From assembly GCA_029851415.1 (NCBI GenBank), contig CM056744.1:121056838-121120837 (forward strand): a DNA stretch of 64,000 bases, given 5' to 3'. Positions 45,403-57,000 of this stretch are shown piece by piece; the first letter of the stretch is position 1; each line of letters starts with the position of its first letter. A program made the position numbers and the translations under genes. Below the pieces are notes generated by a model. The model saw only the letters and a list, made by a program, of their open reading frames with translations. It was not told where the DNA came from and searched no databases. The stretch comes from Eretmocerus hayati. Its lineage: Eukaryota > Arthropoda > Insecta > Hymenoptera > Aphelinidae.

Positions 45403-48400
45403 GGCACTTTGATTTGTTCATAATTCTGAAGTTCGTTGTAAAATTTTGAAAGCCATGATAGAGGCGAAATGCTCAAAAGTTTGCTGTAATTGGATCTCAC
45501 AAACGCATTCGTGAAATTCGATCTTACCCTGAGTCAAATTTTGAAATACAACTCCAAAAGACGGATGTGAATTTTAACTCATTGACCATAAATACGAGCC
45601 CTTTGGTACTTGAGGGTTTAAGAGAAAAAATTGCTTCTACAAGGCAAATGTATTTTTGATATGTTCCAAAGATGTTAAAACGCGTCATTGGAACAAATTC
45701 ATTACTGCAAACATGAAAATAAGCTGACATACTTTGAATCGAAAACTCATGTAAGACGTATAACTCAATTGCTCTGGAAAAAATTACGATGAAGATTAAT
45801 CCGATGGTAACTTGTACATATAAAGATCGTTATTATAGTACACTCGATGCATAGCATCCAACATGAATGAAAAAATTGATACAAGACGCACAGATGGTTG
45901 AAAAATATCAGGACAAGTTTATCTGAGCAGGCACTCCTGCAAATTAAGTAGAGCCATGAAATGATATCGAGAAAAAAATCTCACATATCGATTTTGAAAA
46001 TGATATTTGTAACGTCAACGATCGAAAGTATAATACAGTGGACAGATAATTGAGAGAACCCGTTTATAAGAATGGACGAAAAGAAGTTCAACGTATTCTC
46101 TTTTTTCATTCGGATTTACGTTGCCCACGAAATCCGACCAAAGTAGCCGAGGTGGTTTCTAAAACAAGCAAAATCATTCACAGTATATAGAGAAGCTGTC
46201 CCGACCACGACAGTTCGAGAAAAACTAAATGAATAGTGACTATCGTGCGTAGCATCGACAAATAATTTAGATTATTTTGAGATGATGAGTCTGCTCCAGA
46301 AAAATCCACGGTCAACTCATCAAGATAGAGCTACATGTATACCCATAGCTGCCCATTACCCGACACTTTCGAATTTCCCGGATCCCATAAATCTCGAGCT
46401 TCGACTCGCACTCCGTCTTTACTTTCCTACAGTAATCGAGCCGAGCTTGTGGGATACATGTATTTCCTACAACTATCTCGGAGCACCACAAGCTAGAGAC
46501 ACGAGACAGGACTCGAGAGGACCTTTTTAGATCGACCCACCAGCTCGTATCGGCGGGTTCTAACATACTCTGCCGCAGCTGCTACAGGTATATACGATAG
46601 GATATGGGCAGGAGCAGTTTGATCGTTGGAACTTGGTCCAATTTTACTTTGCTAATCGGGCCGGGCCGTTTTTCGCGACTCGTTCGACGCGAGGATGGGT
46701 CATTGTGTGAAGTGCAGCTGCTGCCGCCATAACCGTTATGAACGCGTGTCAGCTCTCGGCTTCTCACGTATAACACACAATCACGTGCAAATTTTGCAAT
46801 CTCGTACATACATACTTTTTCTGACACTTGGTGGCTTCGTGAGAGGACGAGCGAGGCCCGCATGGAAATCCCAGCTCACAACTTTTCAAGCTCAACCAGC
46901 CCCCCCCCCCTCATTGTGTGCGCAAGGTAACGAGCGCAAACTTGCAACGCGTGTTTATTAGTAATCGAAGTTTTCAGCCACCTCCCGCACCATCACCGCG
47001 CCATCGCACCGTCGATTCTCGAGAAAATTGAACGGCGCCGCAAGCTTGACAACCACCACCAAAGTCTGATGGAGTGAAAAGATTTTACAGGCGCTTCAAA
47101 TTTCCATCCTGAGATGCATAGAGATTTTATTCAAAATTTTGAGATGTCACCACTTGAAATATTTGAAACTTGAAAAGCGTGATGCATTTGAACCAAACTA
47201 AATTATTTCAACAGCTTGATTGATAAGCGGCTTCATAATATTGCCCGCAGACACAATACAAACTGAATTTGGTGTCGTAGCCTCAGTCTAGCCTGGAAGA
47301 ATCTATGAAGTTAGCATGTTAGACTGACTCTATTTGATACACATGCAAGGGCAAAATATCTACACTGGAGGAGATCGCTTTAATTTTCAAACTGCATATC
47401 ATGGTTAAATTATTAAGAAAAATCTACCCAAATAATTGTGTCTGCACTTTTCCGTTCCATCTTTCGAGCAGAGCACCCTAAGTTTTGCTCAACAATTTGT
47501 ACGTACCGATGTGTGCTTCATTAATTTCAGATGAATAAACTCAGCGTCAAAAAGTCTTTGTTGTGGGTTCCCAACTCAAATTATAGAATAAAACTAGGTA
47601 AATATTGAGAAGCTGAAGAAATAGTCCCTTTTATAATCCAAATGTCTCAGAATCTGGTGATTTGGCCATTTTCCGAAGAGCCCACATAACCTCAGTTATC
47701 ATGACGATCCTCGTTCCAAAAAAACATATATGATACTTTGTTGAATTGCATTGCAACCAACCATTTTAATTCAATTTTTAACCTAATTTCAGATCGAGGT
47801 CAAAATCTGCTTGACTTGGGAATTTGACGAATCTTATCCGCCCATGACTTATGGACCCTTGATATTTGGTGAGTGGAAATTCGCAGTCTTTTCAATTATC
47901 CCATGTGTAAATTTTATGATAAAATATATCAGTTTGTACGCGGACCTTGACAAGGATGGATAGATCTTGCGCTTGAATATGAAAAATATAGTTTTCGTAC
48001 TTCAATAGACCAGCGCGTCACAGAAAAACCTGTAACGAGCAAGGTTTCCAAGTTCTCGTGCGCAAAATCTCGAAAGTTTGAGCATTTTGCTCGTGAACGA
48101 ATGCCAGAATATATAGTCGTTGACGGAGTTCTAATTTCATAGTACAGATCACAAGCGCCGAGAACAAGTTTTTCTCCACTCTCCTTCATTTTGTTGATTT
48201 CAAATTCATCTACCATTGTTAATTTGCACTTTGGATCTAAGCGGCGTACCTTTCAATAGTGTACACCGTGGATCACTCGAGGCAAGTCGGCTTGACATTT
48301 CCATTAGCGGAAAGAGTCGTAGACACTCCCTGTGTACGACATCAACTCATTTTGCGTTGGGCTATGCTCATTCCGTATAGCCGTATAGCTCATCGAACGA

Positions 48401-48523
48401 GACTGTGGTGCAATCACCGTTTTTCTTGTTTCAGCAACCTCAAGACACGATAAAAATGTAGTAAGTTCGTCTCTTAAATAAATTGGGCTGCTTTTTAATC
48501 CAGCTAAGCCTTGCGTGCACGAA
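45403..48523. other. Intergenic, no gene supported
   Basis: Spacer after the EGF gene with a C homopolymer near 46900. Open frames are short and show no domains. No clear polyadenylation signal or transposon was singled out. Confidence 0.6.
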
Positions 48524-51340
48524 CAATTGATTGATTGATTGATTAGAGTATTTATTGAGGCTATGGGGTACAACCCTGCTTAGCCCTGGTGAGTAATCAC
48601 AATGATATGAGCTGAGATTGCACTATGTTTTACATCAGTAATTACATAAGGTGATATAAAATTCTTGAGTGAATAACATTAGATATAATGATATAATATA
48701 TATATAAGGATTTACAATAGAATTGCTTATAATCGATTCAACAGCCAAAAATTCTCATAACTAAGCAAGTTAGTTCAAAGGAACAAAACGATAAAATGAA
48801 GAAAGTGTATGTTTTATGAGGAATAGTTTTGGAAATTATGTTACAAATCGACAGGCAAATCTGTGATGCGGCAGCGCATACAGAGATCAAACACTCCAGG
48901 GGAATAACATCCCAAATGCTAGTCAGGCGAGAGTGCTATTTCAGCTCAAGAGTTCTTTCAATTTAGATGACTGGGGTAGAGGATTGAGGGTTAGGCCTTC
49001 TCTTGCTGCTCTTTGACGCCAATTTGTAACCTCAGATGAGAAGAGGTCTTCACGCACTCTCGTCTTAAACACTCCCAGAGCTTTGGTGTTGAATAATAGA
49101 GATTCATCATGCAGTGAGTTGATGTATTTTGATGCAGCGATGTGAAATGAGTTCTCAAAAGTAACAGTGCGGGGTGTTGGATACAATAAAATTGGAGGTA
49201 CATGTCTGGAAGAGGTGCGTAAGGGAGGTCCATCAATTCTGCGCCGGAAGAGTCTAGACAGATAGGAAGGTTGGTTCGTAGATAGAACAGTAAAGGCTAG
49301 CGATGCTATTAGAAATTTACGCCGATCCTCTAGCGTAAGCCAGCCTAGAGATAGTCGATATGGCGTTACTGGTGCTAGCCATGGAATATCACCAAAGACG
49401 TAGCGAACACATGCATTTAGCAGACGATGCAACTTAAGGTTTAGCTCATTTCCGACATCATTATAAACAGCACATCCATAGTCAAAATATGGGAGCACAA
49501 GGCTTTCGACCAGTCGTTGTTTAAGCTTCCTAGAGAGAGCGCGTTTGTGAAATCTGAGTTTGTACAGTGACCCATGAACCCGACTCGAAATCGCGTTGAC
49601 GTGCTTGGTCCAATCGAGCGTGGACGTAAGGTGGATCCCCAGATCAACAACATGATCAGTATGATCGATGGTTACGCCATTGATGATCAATTTAGGTAGT
49701 GTAGAGAAATCTAAGTCTCGAATATAAGGTGAGCTCCCCAGAATAATGAATTTCGTCTTGTCAGGGTTGAGCTTGATCAAATTACTTTGGGCCCATTCGT
49801 AAACCCTCTTAGCATCTTCGTTCAGTTTACGAATGCATTCAGGGAGATCAGTTGGCCGGCAGTGCATGTAAATGCGTGTGTCATCAGCGTATATGCCATG
49901 CTTTGAATGGTTCAGGACTCTCGGTAAGTCATTGATAAAAATTGTGAATAGAAGAGGACCCAGAACACTTCCTTGTGGTACACCTGCAAATGTGATGATT
50001 GGCTCAGACAGGTTTCCATTCATATCACGAACTGCCTGCTGTCGACCAGTAAGATAGCTCGCAAACCACTTGATAACGATATCAGTACAGTTCATTTTCC
50101 GCAACTTTGACAGTATCAACTTATGGGATACTGTGTCAAAAGCTTTAGAGAAATCGAAAAGAATGAGCGGAGTGACTTGATAGTGTTCAACCCCAGAGCG
50201 GACCTGTTCGGTGAAGCCAACTAACGCTGTCTGCGTTGAGTGACGTGGCCGGAAACCAGACTGATGTTCGTCAAGAAGATTATTAGATAACAAGTACGTT
50301 AGTAACTGTTTGTGTACAATACGCTCGAATAATTTCGAGATCTCGGGGAGAACAGCAATGGGTCGCGTATCAGAGGGTGAAGCTGGTGGATGAGATTTTG
50401 AAAGTGGTAAGATTGAAGCTATTTTCCAATTCTGAGGGAATATTCCTTGTTCAATGGAGGCATTGAAAATTTCAATAAGTTTCAAGCGGATCGCTGGGTA
50501 TGCAACCTTAAGTATGTTGGTAGACAGGGCGTCAGCACCAGTGCAGTTCTTTGAAGTTTTCGCGAGAGCTTCGTCTAAATCAGCTCCAGTGATTGGAGAA
50601 AAAGTGAATGAATCTGGTAATCTATCTATTATTGGGGTCTCGAGGATTTCATTCAGATCAGTGGCACAAAGTGGTGGTGAGCCTCTAGAGACGGCCACGT
50701 AGTGATTGTTGAGTACTACTGGTGAGAAATACTTCAAAGGAGAGGGTGTTTTTGGGGCGGCAAGGCCCATGGAATCAAGTTTCCGCCACAGGTTGCGCGG
50801 ATCTGATGAGCTATCCAGCACTGATGAAAGGTATTTGTTCTTAGCCATGTCGATCTTATTGCTCAAGTCAGAACGAGATTTTCTATAATAGAGAATATCA
50901 GAAGTTCGACCGGTCGTTTTAGCTCTGCGGTAGGCTGAGGCGTTAGCTCGAATCATTACTCTTATGTCGTTCGAAACCCAAGGTTTATGATCAGGTCTGA
51001 GTGTGATAGTTTTACTGGGTGCAACACGATCGAAACAATCAAGGGTGCTCTTCGTTAAGGTTTCTGCCATGATTGAGACAGGGTCTTGGTTACATAACTC
51101 TTGGCTATGAAGCAGGCTAGCCACTAGTGGAGGGTCCAGTGGAGACAAAACTTTGGTGGACAGATAAGCATTGAACTGATCGACATCCAAGTTCTTGAGG
51201 TTACGAGTGGAAATTTTCCTTGGCTCAGATGCAAGGGATGGCAAATGAAATTCTAGAGAAATGAGATAGTGAGACAATGTGAATAAAATACACCCATAGT
51301 ATAATACACTCACTCGTTTAGGGCCGATTTGAGCGCAGTC
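48524..51340 (-). mobile_element. 5'-truncated non-LTR retrotransposon (jockey/CR1-like) with AATC-repeat tail
   Basis: On the minus strand the element ends in AATCAATCAATCAATCAATT (48524-48543), with an AATAAA signal just before it (48551-48556). Tetranucleotide tails instead of poly(A) are typical of several non-LTR clades. Only the reverse-transcriptase frame and the last residues of the endonuclease remain. ORF1 and most of the endonuclease are missing, as expected from incomplete reverse transcription. The 5' boundary near 51340 is approximate. Confidence 0.8.
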
Positions 51341-51355
51341 ATTGATCATCCACAA
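48941..51355 (-). CDS. Non-LTR retrotransposon reverse transcriptase, partial ORF2
   Basis: This is an unbroken frame of 804 codons. Residues 26-40 (TLSHYLISLEFHLPS) look like the tail of the endonuclease domain. The reverse transcriptase spans about 275-540, with IFPQNWKIASILPL, HQSGFRPRHSTQTA, ILFDFSKAFDTVS (palm aspartate), GVPQGSVLGP and the catalytic GIYADDT at about 488. The thumb follows (SSRVHGSLYKLRFHKRALS, VLPYFDYGCAVYN, WLTLEDRRKFLIASL), then a C-terminal part ending LKELLS. It would copy element RNA at a nicked target, but without the endonuclease it cannot act alone. The first residues before about 20 are probably flanking sequence, so the true start is lost. The absence of stops suggests a recent insertion. 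A close but decayed relative lies at 29545-31230. Confidence 0.88.
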   Translation of the reverse strand: MWMINDCAQIGPKRVSVLYYGCILFTLSHYLISLEFHLPSLASEPRKISTRNLKNLDVDQFNAYLSTKVLSPLDPPLVASLLHSQELCNQDPVSIMAETLTKSTLDCFDRVAPSKTITLRPDHKPWVSNDIRVMIRANASAYRRAKTTGRTSDILYYRKSRSDLSNKIDMAKNKYLSSVLDSSSDPRNLWRKLDSMGLAAPKTPSPLKYFSPVVLNNHYVAVSRGSPPLCATDLNEILETPIIDRLPDSFTFSPITGADLDEALAKTSKNCTGADALSTNILKVAYPAIRLKLIEIFNASIEQGIFPQNWKIASILPLSKSHPPASPSDTRPIAVLPEISKLFERIVHKQLLTYLLSNNLLDEHQSGFRPRHSTQTALVGFTEQVRSGVEHYQVTPLILFDFSKAFDTVSHKLILSKLRKMNCTDIVIKWFASYLTGRQQAVRDMNGNLSEPIITFAGVPQGSVLGPLLFTIFINDLPRVLNHSKHGIYADDTRIYMHCRPTDLPECIRKLNEDAKRVYEWAQSNLIKLNPDKTKFIILGSSPYIRDLDFSTLPKLIINGVTIDHTDHVVDLGIHLTSTLDWTKHVNAISSRVHGSLYKLRFHKRALSRKLKQRLVESLVLPYFDYGCAVYNDVGNELNLKLHRLLNACVRYVFGDIPWLAPVTPYRLSLGWLTLEDRRKFLIASLAFTVLSTNQPSYLSRLFRRRIDGPPLRTSSRHVPPILLYPTPRTVTFENSFHIAASKYINSLHDESLLFNTKALGVFKTRVREDLFSSEVTNWRQRAAREGLTLNPLPQSSKLKELLS

Positions 51356-53025
51356 CCCTCAATGGCGATATAGACGATCTTCAAAACGATCCGATAGCTT
51401 GCGGTCACTCCAGTATAGACCCCGACATGCAAGTACACATCGCATTGTGTAGCGTTCTACGCTGTTACCTATTTGGGCACAATGTACGATACGATGTACT
51501 CGATCGAGTGCAAGTATGAGGGGATGTATGTACAGGAGCACATAACGGGCCACACAAGCTTCCGGGCTTCTATACAGTCACGGATCATCGAGATCCGCTT
51601 CGGGTGTTGCAAGCTGAGCTTGCAAAATTGACGCAGAATCGGGCCATTGTCGTTGTCGCTCGCGTTACTCTATTCGGAACGAGATTCGGAAGTGATGTTT
51701 TTTAAACATCCCTTGATCTCTCAATTTGTTTCCGATAAACTCAGCTGATATAGCTGGTTCGCGTCGAATTTCACGCCCTATCGATAATTTTTTGATGAAA
51801 ATATGATTTTTGCAATTTCCTGATGTTTTGGTCCTTACAGAACTGCATGAAATAGCTTTCGCGCCTCGTTTATGAAGTCCCCGCTTCAAAGCGATTATTT
51901 CGACATTCGCCTGTGGCACAGTCCAAAAACCAATTGCTCAGACGCGTGCTAGCTACAACCGTACAAACTCGGGGCGAAATGTACAACTTTTTAGTCTTGA
52001 ATAATATTTCCGTGGATTTTTGAGACTTCAATAATCGGTCTGAGATTGCCATCGTACACTTGGGGATCGATGTGAATTTCTATCAAATGAACGGTTGTCC
52101 ATACAAATCATGTTGGAAAAACTCAATTATATGGGTATATTGCGATAACTTACCCGAAAAGTTTTATGCGGCCTTGCATTTCGACGAGCAAACTTCGAAT
52201 CACTCCATTGAAATTTTCCCACATGTATTATATTAGAATACAATTGGGAAGAATTTTCCAAATTGATCAGTCCACTCCTTTTTTTTGTTTTCGAAGATAA
52301 AGGTCAAAATGTCAGTTCCGTGCACGATTCTCACTTGTCAAAGGGGTAGTCTTCTGCCTCCAGACTTGCTATAGCGAGGGGAATAACTATGCTCGCATTC
52401 TTCCATCAAAGCATGGTATAGAACCAACTATTTCTCATCGGTTTCAAGTCCTAAATGCGTGACGGGACCCTTACCCAAGTGATTTTAGGCGTCTTTTCAG
52501 AGTCTCTAAAATGTACTAGCTAAAAACAGCCCGAGGGATGCATAAAGACGCGGCAACAGAAGCTCCGCTGCCGAGCTTTCGATTTGCAAAAGTATCATCA
52601 GGCGAGGCAGAGAAGTTTATGTATATTTTTGCCCATACCGAAGGCAGAGCCAAGCCTCTTTGAGATTCTGCGAGCTGCGGCAAAATGCATACTGGAGCGT
52701 GATAATGCACGGTGGAGCATAACGATGAATAGATTACTCAAAACTGACATAAGGAAATGGAAATGGACTTTTGTTCTACTTCTCGAGCACATCAAAAGTC
52801 CATTCTCATTGAAATTGCACCAGATCATTCATTCGAGGAACGCTCATTGGAACCTCTTTCAGGAGTGCTAGATGAATTAGATGACTCCGCCACTTTATCG
52901 TTCGAAGAATACGCTCCAAATATTCCGCCAATGCTTAGATTTGATGAAGAAAAATAGATACATCCGCAATATATAGCAAGAATTGATTCCAAATTCATTT
53001 TGATGCTTCTTGGATCACAGAATGT
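51356..53025. other. Intergenic, no gene supported
   Basis: Nothing was recognised beyond short frames. A 66-codon frame at 52757-52957 (EIAPDHSFEERSLEPLSGVL) has fairly natural composition but no known domain. It may be connected with the inverted duplication that follows. Confidence 0.5.
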
Positions 53026-53690
53026 ACCTCATTCCAATCGAAATGATTCTGCAGCTGTAGTGAATCTGACCAAGGGAGCAATGAAAATTGTGAAAGAGAT
53101 GAAAATTCCAAACAGTGTTCCAAAATTCCAAAAAGTCTCAATAGAGACAGAAGTGCTCGATTATCAGTCATTAGATTATACGATACTCAATGGAAAGATG
53201 GTTGTAACAGCTATCAATCAATCCATTCATGATCAAAATTGGAGTGGAAAATAATCGTATGACAAGCATTCAATAACGAAAAAGTGAAGGTGAACAGTAT
53301 CAGGGAACGAAATTATAACAAATCATCCGAACGTATATAACAGATAATCCCATCACTCAAAGGTGCCTCGAAGTAAATTGTATCACTGCTCTCTTCAACT
53401 GTGTAACGTACATTGGGTCAGATCTTTCTTCTCAATTTTTATCATGGACAAATTGATTAATAATTGTCATTACCATTTTTCCATCGAGTGTTGTATGATC
53501 TAACGGCTGATAATTTATGTTTTTTTTTAGAACACAGATATACTGTAAATTTGAATGACCAGTCACTTCTATCTCTATATGACAATTTAGAAAGAACATT
53601 GTTTGGAATTTTCATCTCTTTCAGAAGCTTCATCGCTGCCTTGGTCAAATTTACTTGAGCTGCAGAATTATTCCGATTGAAAAGTGACAT
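53026..53690. repeat. Inverted duplication of a coding-like sequence (arms about 230 bases)
   Basis: The plus-strand arm (53026-53257) encodes NRNDSAAVVNLTKGAMKIVK then EMKIPNS. The minus-strand arm (about 53445-53690) encodes NRNNSAAQVNLTKAAMKLLK then EMKIPNN. Nucleotide similarity runs the length of the arms, ending caatca...catgat(a/c)aaaattg, with a 45-base insertion in the second arm. The spacer is about 190 bases. The source protein is not recognised. Transcription across it would give a long hairpin RNA. Confidence 0.65.
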
Positions 53691-53831
53691 CTTAAAATTT
53701 TTGTACGAATTGCTGGAAAAATGTGGGTTCAACGAGCAAGATGGATGCATTTATGTTTATCAGTTCAATCCACAGTGACTTCATATACTCTGTGTTTTGG
53801 ATAAGTTCAGGGCTCTTGCCGGTACCTGGAA

Positions 53832-54068
53832 TCACTTTTTGAGAATTTCAAGAAATTTTTCTCCATCTACGTCCAGAATCGCAAAATTGTTGAGACCCCA
53901 AGGCTCTACGATCTGCAACAATGTCCATTTCGTGGACCACCTCGATACCCACTCATCAGTAGATTTGTAACAATAAGAGTATTTTATTATTTTCCTTAAG
54001 TAAGTTCCCTGATCGATCCTAGCCATGTACAATGCAGGAAAGTCATGATTTATAAGGAAAGGATCCAC
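53832..54068 (-). other. Coding-like open frame of unknown nature
   Basis: The frame reads DPFLINHDFPALYMARIDQG, then EWVSRWSTKWTLLQIVEPWG and FAILDVDGEKFLEILKK-stop. Composition is protein-like and tryptophan-rich, but there is no ATG at its beginning, so it would have to be a last exon or a fragment. No family is recognised. It lies next to the inverted duplication. Confidence 0.25.
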
Positions 54069-57000
54069 TTCGAAAGTGGTTAATTTTAACTAAATACTTG
54101 TTACTATCAATGATTCAGCGATTGGTGGAAATAAGGCACGTTCTCAAATCACAGCCCGTTCAATAAAGTATTTCGAAACCATCCCGTCCACTGGTACGCG
54201 GCCACTAGATTTTTGAAAAGGTAGTCAAAGTAGATGATTTGAATAGAAATAGAGATGCAGCGAACGGGATGTCACCTGGTACGCGAGGTACATAGAGGGG
54301 CTACATGGGTCACGTTGTAATTTCATGGTTCGATGCGTGGGTGGCTGGCTAACCGGTCACCCGTTACACAGCTATTCTGCCTTGTCTCGTCCACTCCATG
54401 CATACAGCACGCGTGATGGAGGTACAGATACATCCCTATATAGCCGCTTCATATACACAGTGTGTGCGGGACATATCTTTGCCTTGCGCGTCCCCGATTC
54501 TGTATTTGCTCTCTCTCGTACACATGTACAACCAACCCTGTCAGCTACACGCATCACAGTTCTGCGCACAATTCAACCCTCTGACCCATCGACACGTATC
54601 ATATGCACGGGATTACACTCTCGTGCATGGATAAATTTCCCAGCATCTCCTAATTGTAATCAAATAATCGAGCCAATCGAAGCGAGTTGACAATATCCCA
54701 GCGTTAAAACGATGACACGTTTTCAATTTCGATTACATTCGACGGGGTTCAGTCAGCTCCATCGCAAATTATTTGCGTTCGCCGAGAATAATTTTATCAA
54801 CTGCATAAAATGATCATACAGTGACTTACGAGGTAACTCTCTGTAGTAAAATTGTGAGCGATCCGTCATCTATGTTCGAGTGCAGAGCTTAAATGTGCAT
54901 CGCCCAAAGCTTCACCCTCATTTTCTGCACAAAACGTCACTCAAAAATAAAATTGTGCGCAGTAGTTTTGATATCCGATGGTACACTTTTTGCGATTCAA
55001 AAAATCCAAAGTGCAACTCTGGCACAAAGCTCCTTTCCCAAGCGGATCCGATGCTACCCCGATGCGCATTGCACACAAGTGTAACGGGGTGCCGCCGCCA
55101 CTGCTTTTACGTCACGTTTGAACGCTCGAAAAAAGCTCGGCTATAGTGTGGCGCGAGAGGCTTCGCAAATCCCCCGCGCTGCAGAGAAAAAGCTCGAATC
55201 TTCCACGGCTTTTGTAACAGCACTATATACGACTAGAACAGTCAAATGGAAAAAGCTGTCCTGTCGATCCGTGACTTGAAAAAAAAAGTAAATAAATAAA
55301 TAAACAAATAAAAATCCGTCGGAATGCGGTTTATTTTATCAAAGGCCGGGGAATATCTTCCGTGTACCACATCATGCGTGCATTAATCAAAATTGTGACG
55401 ACGAATTGCCGAGCGAATGGCATAATGACGGGCAAAAGTGTACATACATTGCACACATAGATAGGTGTATTAGGCGATGCCCGCGCGCTCGTATATTAGA
55501 GTATGGGGGGGGGGAGAGGGCTATGGGTGCGAAACAAGCCAACGCGAGGCGAATTTATGCCTGGGCTATTAATCAAAGGGGGCCGCCTGCGCGCGATAAT
55601 GTGCCCACCCCCCGTCGTACCTATAGAACGCCTCTTGCGCCGAGAGGAAAGTTCAACGTGTATATCTATGCATTTTGCTTACCGATTCCACAGAGTGTAC
55701 AGATATAACGTGGAGCAGGAGCTGGTGGTGGTGGTGGTGGTGTCGCGCGAGTATTATAATTGAGTGCGCCGAATGAAGCTGATGCGCGCGGAGCGTCGAG
55801 AGCGCGATTCATATTTAATTCGGCCCGGCAGCGTGGAGTTGGGATATATATTGCGCTGATCGACGAGAGATCGGTCCTTGATTCGATTTGTGCGGATGGA
55901 TTAGAGAGACTATCAAACGCTTACACCAAATTGTACGGATGTATAACACAACCTCGTTATATGGTTATTATGAGGTTGTATTCTGTTAGCATATTACGAG
56001 GGAACGTGTTAATCGAAATTGTTTCACTGGAACGCGTTTTGATCGACTTAACCGACATATTCTTGATATACACTGTGAAAAATTTTCTCGAAAAACTTTA
56101 ACCAGCTGGTTGTAATTTTGGTTGAAAATTCAACAAATTTTTTACACTGTAGTTCTTGAGTAAAAGTCATCGTACAGGAAAATATGAGAAAAATTCTGAT
56201 ATTCGATTGATGTCTTGATTTTTCACAATGCATATTCGCAGTCAAATTACAGCCGATAGTTCTGAAATCTGATTGAATAATTGGATAGACCTGATACGAG
56301 TATCTTGAAGTGAAAACTTTTGATAACATTCAATACAGATCCAAAAAATCGATGGATTTTGAGAAAATTTTTCTCTCACTCCTCATCCGACTATATATCA
56401 TAGTTTGAGTATTTGAATGGACTTGAATTTGAAATTTGCATATTAGCTCCGGACGATAAAAATTTTTGAGGCTCCAAGACTGTTACTTTTGTCGTATATG
56501 ATCCCAAAATTTTATCCAGAAGCATCTATCGAACAAGACCAAGATTCAAACTCTTGGTTTAAACGAAAAATCCAAGAGAACATTCTCCAAGAGCCACTCC
56601 TGGGTATCTGTCAGAATTCATTTTGAAAGAATGTCCTCATTTTGTAAAGATTCCCTACAACTACACCTACAGCGCATCCAATTAATCGACTAAAGTCCTC
56701 GTTGCGCGACCGAATAATTGGTGATTTTTAATACCTCATGCTGAGAATGAGGAGTCAAGGGAAGCTTATTGATGCGGCAAGATCGAAACGGCAGCCTCTC
56801 TTTGATCATCGAGTTCTCACAGCTCAGCGAGAATGGAGAGCCAAGCGCTGGCGCCACTTCAACCGACCTTTGAGAAATGTGAGCAAATAGATCAGCGGAC
56901 TCGCATTTGCATCATTTGGGAGCAGTCATCAGCCAAATGTTCTTCGCGGAGGTTTCATTCGTACCATTTTTTCCATTAATTTCACGATTCTGCTGTTTTG

